Positions 61,193 through 64,000 of a stretch of DNA of 64,000 nt are shown in pieces. A program made the position numbers and the translations under genes. How positions within the stretch are numbered: position 1 is the stretch's first letter; every line of letters starts with the position of its first letter. The stretch comes from Polynucleobacter sp. IMCC 30228 (lineage in GTDB: Bacteria > Pseudomonadota > Gammaproteobacteria > Burkholderiales > Burkholderiaceae). The DNA is taken from NCBI RefSeq assembly GCF_021395205.1, contig NZ_JAJVCS010000005.1:1-64000 (forward strand), written 5' to 3'. Below the pieces are notes generated by a model. That model ran no database searches. It was given only the letters and a program-made list of their open reading frames with translations, and had not been told where the DNA came from.

Positions 61193-62016
61193 AAAAAACA
61201 GCCATTATTATTGGAATTAGTAGTGATATAGGTTATGAATTGGCTGTTCGATTGGCTAAAGATGGCTGGGAAATATGGGGAACTTATCGTACTAAGCCGT
61301 CCTTTAGTTTCCCAAAGGGCATTAATATATTTCCTTGCGATGTTTTGGATATTTCAACAAGGCATAGCTTTCTTCAGCACTTAAAGAAAAACAATATTTC
61401 CTGGGATCTATTTATTATTGCGACTGGTACTGAAGAGCCTATTGGAAATTTTTGGGATAGTTCTGAAGAGGTATGGAATGAAAGCATTCGCGTGAATGCC
61501 CTAGCCCCCCTGGGAATGATTAGAGACTTGTATTTACTGCGAAATACCGCCCAAATTTCAAGTGTTGTGTTTTTTTCAGGATCGGGTACAAATAATGCTG
61601 CTCCCGCATATTCTGCTTATTGCGCTTCAAAAATAATGCTGATTAAGATGTGCGAGTTATTGGATGCAGAAACTCCTGATATTCAATTTTTTATCATTGG
61701 CCCTGGAATTGTAAGAACCAAGATTCACGAGCAGACATTAAAAGAGCCTATCAAAAGTGGTCCAAATTATTTAAAATTAATGAAATTTTTAGATTCTGGC
61801 AGCCCGGGAACGAGTCATCAAGAAATATTTGAGTGTTTGATGTGGTGTATGCATCAGGGTAAAGCTGTTATTGGAGGTAGAAATATTTCACTTGTCTATG
61901 ATGCATGGCGTGTAGACGGAGGAGTCTCACTCTCAAATGCGTTGAAAGAAGATCTGGATATGTATAAATTACGTAGATTTGGTAACGATATAAATGTAAA
62001 TATGGATAAAATATAA
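61189..62016 (+). CDS. Short-chain dehydrogenase/reductase
   Basis: 275 residues. Classical SDR: AIIIGISSDIGYELAVRLAKDG (Rossmann with GISSDIG), FSGSGTNNAAPAYSAYCASK with catalytic YCASK and upstream serine, and IGPGIVRTKIH as the substrate loop. It probably reduces a keto group of a sugar nucleotide or a related compound made by the neighbouring enzymes. Its stop overlaps the start of the ThDP enzyme gene (TAATG). AT-rich. Confidence 0.88.
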   Translation: MKKTAIIIGISSDIGYELAVRLAKDGWEIWGTYRTKPSFSFPKGINIFPCDVLDISTRHSFLQHLKKNNISWDLFIIATGTEEPIGNFWDSSEEVWNESIRVNALAPLGMIRDLYLLRNTAQISSVVFFSGSGTNNAAPAYSAYCASKIMLIKMCELLDAETPDIQFFIIGPGIVRTKIHEQTLKEPIKSGPNYLKLMKFLDSGSPGTSHQEIFECLMWCMHQGKAVIGGRNISLVYDAWRVDGGVSLSNALKEDLDMYKLRRFGNDINVNMDKI

Positions 62017-63818
62017 TGAAATTATCTGATGTAGTAGCTCAATTTTTAAAAGATCAGGGAATCTATCATGTTTTTGCTATTTCTGGCGGAGCTTCACTGC
62101 ATCTAATTCATTCTATTGCGGCTACCACTGGCATTGATTATGTATGCCCACTGCACGAGCAATCAGGGGCTTTTGCAGCAGATGCCTATTCACGAGTTAC
62201 TGGCAATCTTGGATGTGCTATTGCTACCAGTGGGCCAGGTGCAACTAATTTGATTACTGGAATTGCTGGCGCTTACTATGACTCGGTGCCAGTACTTTTT
62301 TTAACAGGACAGGTAGCTACATTTAGATCTAAAAAAGATACTGGCGTGAGACAAATGGGATTTCAGGAGACGGAAATCGTTGATATGTGCTCATCGATTA
62401 CAAAATATGGAGTACTTATTCAAGATCCCTATGAAGTATTGTTTGAACTTGGAAAGGCTATTCACATTGCAAAAACTGGCCGACCAGGGCCAGTCTTGGT
62501 TGATATACCAGACGATATTCAAAGAATGGATATCGATGTTTCAAAGCTAAAGAAATATACCCCTCTTGAAGAAGTTAAAACTTCTGAGAAAATTAAAAAA
62601 GAGATGTCCATCATAGATAAAACGGTTAAATTGATTCAAAAATCTAAAAGACCAATTCTAATATATGGTTGGGGGGTGCATTTAGCTGGCGCTCAATATG
62701 AAGCGATTGAGCTAAGCCATTTACTGGGAATACCAATTGCGTTAACATGGGCAGCGCGTGATTTGTTGGAGTCTGTAGACCCGCTTGCTGCCGGTGGATT
62801 TGGCACGCATGGGACGCGCCCAGCAAATTTTGCAGTACAAAATGCCGATTTGGTAATTTCCATTGGATCGCGGTTAGATACAAAGGCAACAGGCACGCCC
62901 CCAACTAGTTTTGCGCGTGAGGCGAAGTTGGTTATGGTTGATATCGATGTCACCGAAATTAATAAATTCAAACATTTAAATGTGAAGATTGATGTGCCAG
63001 CCAATTTAGACGCATTAAAATTTTTAAGACTTCTCTTGGGCAATCTTGCGCAAAGAGATTTAGCAAAAGATATGCCTGATTTTTCTGAATGGGTTTCACG
63101 TATTAATCAATGGAAAATTCAATACCCAATTTATGTAAAAAAAGATATAAAAAATAGTGAAGTTAATCCATACTGGTTTATGGAGCAATTTTCTTCCTTA
63201 CTTAATAATGAGGAAATTATTTTTGCCGATACTGGATGTGCTTTAGCATGGATGATGCAAGGATTTATTTTTAAAAAAGATCAGCGTTTTTTCCACGCAT
63301 TTAATAGCACACCAATGGGTTATGCCGTTCCAGGCGCAATTGGAGCGGCATTTGCCAGGCCGAAACAAAATATTATTTGTATAACTGGAGATGGAAGTCT
63401 CCAAATGAATATTCAAGAGTTGGCTACAATAGCCCATCACAAGTTGCCAATTAAAATTATATTATTTAATAATCATGGGCACGCAATGGTTCGGCAGACT
63501 CAAGATATGTGGTTAGATGGTAATCACTATGCAACGTCTACTGCTGGCGGGTTACCTGATCCGGACTTTATAGGAATTGCAAAAGCATATGGCTTTCGTG
63601 TTGAATCTATTAAATCAAGCGACGATTGCATAAGTAAGATTAAAAGCATTTTACAAGGAAGTGATCCATGTTTGGTGAATGTGGAAATAAATCCTGAATT
63701 TGGTGTTGCCCCTCAAGTACGTTTTGGTAGACCAAATGAAGATTCTGAACCACTACTTGAGCGCGAAGAATTTTTAAAAAATATGATAATCCAACCCCTT
63801 CCAATCTCTTTAACTTAA
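62016..63818 (+). CDS. Thiamine-diphosphate-dependent enzyme (acetolactate-synthase-like)
   Basis: 600 residues with the three-domain ThDP layout. The N-terminal Pyr domain has LHEQSGAFAADAYSRVTG with the cofactor-activating Glu48, and TSGPGATNLITGIAGA. The central domain has GTHGTRPANFAVQNADLVISIGSRLD. The C-terminal PP domain has GDGS at 458-461 and NNHGHAM at 485-491, giving the canonical D459-x25-NN spacing. The family includes acetolactate synthase and C2-unit transferases such as YerE, which makes a branched sugar from a keto-sugar and pyruvate. In this operon a branching or chain-extending role is plausible, but the donor and product are unknown. Confidence 0.88.
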   Translation: MKLSDVVAQFLKDQGIYHVFAISGGASLHLIHSIAATTGIDYVCPLHEQSGAFAADAYSRVTGNLGCAIATSGPGATNLITGIAGAYYDSVPVLFLTGQVATFRSKKDTGVRQMGFQETEIVDMCSSITKYGVLIQDPYEVLFELGKAIHIAKTGRPGPVLVDIPDDIQRMDIDVSKLKKYTPLEEVKTSEKIKKEMSIIDKTVKLIQKSKRPILIYGWGVHLAGAQYEAIELSHLLGIPIALTWAARDLLESVDPLAAGGFGTHGTRPANFAVQNADLVISIGSRLDTKATGTPPTSFAREAKLVMVDIDVTEINKFKHLNVKIDVPANLDALKFLRLLLGNLAQRDLAKDMPDFSEWVSRINQWKIQYPIYVKKDIKNSEVNPYWFMEQFSSLLNNEEIIFADTGCALAWMMQGFIFKKDQRFFHAFNSTPMGYAVPGAIGAAFARPKQNIICITGDGSLQMNIQELATIAHHKLPIKIILFNNHGHAMVRQTQDMWLDGNHYATSTAGGLPDPDFIGIAKAYGFRVESIKSSDDCISKIKSILQGSDPCLVNVEINPEFGVAPQVRFGRPNEDSEPLLEREEFLKNMIIQPLPISLT

Positions 63819-63825
63819 AAAAATT

Positions 63826-64000
63826 ATGAAACTATTAGAAAATGTATTTGATGCTCTCATAGAGAGTCCGTCCCTTCACTATCGCTCATCAGCATTTTAT
63901 AAGCTTAATAAGGAGGTTGTTCTGAAGATAATCGAAGACCTTTTTAATTCTCCAGAGGGAAGACCTAGTTCATTTGGGCCGTTTGGGGATATTTCTTTGC
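63826..64000 (+). CDS. N-terminal fragment of a protein of unknown function
   Basis: The ATG at 63826 follows the ThDP gene by 7 bases, and the frame is open to the window edge (58 residues). It begins MKLLENVFDALIESPSLHYR and contains SPEGRPSSFGPFGDISL. No family is recognised from the visible part. By position it belongs to the same operon and could encode another sugar-modifying enzyme or a transferase. Its sequence style matches the other AT-rich genes at the end of the window. Confidence 0.7.
   Translation, partial: MKLLENVFDALIESPSLHYRSSAFYKLNKEVVLKIIEDLFNSPEGRPSSFGPFGDISL

Overview
The window looks like a large surface-polysaccharide (LPS O-antigen or capsule) biosynthesis island of a freshwater betaproteobacterium. 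A Polynucleobacter-type genome is my best guess, from the modest GC content, the style of the proteins and the tandem DUF6311/DUF7024-like membrane proteins. This assignment is inference: no rRNA or other phylogenetic marker is present. Almost every gene encodes a glycosyltransferase, a membrane GT-C-like protein, a nucleotide-sugar enzyme or a polymer-export component. The one clear housekeeping gene is apt. Coding strand switches about a dozen times and several genes are noticeably more AT-rich than their neighbours, which suggests a mosaic assembled by successive insertions.

Layout. 1-127: the end of an IS3-family insertion sequence, which cuts into a GT39-like membrane gene (128-1434). 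1572-2090: apt. 2117-4479 (-): a polyprenyl-phosphate glycosyltransferase with a GT87-like partner. 4641-14869 (+): a run of large membrane proteins, including three tandem DUF6311-like paralogues and an O-acyltransferase. 14917-18554 (-): a GT4, an NAD-dependent epimerase and another membrane protein. 18693-24623: an O-antigen ligase/polymerase, a WecA-like initiating transferase, a Wzz-like protein and a Wzy-like protein, then the first of a set of glycosyltransferases that runs to 31644 (GT2, GT4 and one GT6). 31707-34721 (-): a second copy of the 17-18 kb membrane protein family and a Wzm/Wzt ABC exporter. 34874-39425: a GDP-D,D-heptose-type pathway (epimerase, trifunctional nucleotidyltransferase-phosphatase-P-loop fusion, heptose kinase, sedoheptulose-7-P isomerase). 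39454-45898: two glycosyltransferases, a UDP-L-HexNAc cassette and another GT4. 45958-51441: two very large membrane proteins. 51558 to the right edge: a tight co-directional operon of sugar enzymes that I cannot match to a known pathway.

How the genes may work together. Nucleotide sugars are made by the 34.9-39.4 kb, 41.5-44.7 kb and 51.6-64 kb cassettes. Cytoplasmic GT2/GT4/GT6 enzymes build the repeat unit on a lipid started by the WecA-like enzyme. The ABC exporter and/or the Wzz/Wzy-like proteins polymerise and export it. The GT-C-like membrane proteins, probably fed with polyprenyl-phosphate sugars by the 3322-4479 enzyme, may decorate it in the periplasm.

Two observations stand out. 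First, a C-terminal module of about 125 residues is shared by seven membrane proteins built on several unrelated membrane scaffolds; it looks like a common periplasmic recognition domain. Second, the terminal operon combines a SIS isomerase, HAD phosphatase, transaldolase, reversed HldE-like fusion, a nucleotide-sugar dehydrogenase without its catalytic cysteine, two epimerase-fold proteins without the YxxxK dyad and a ThDP enzyme. This set suggests an undescribed higher-carbon or branched activated sugar.
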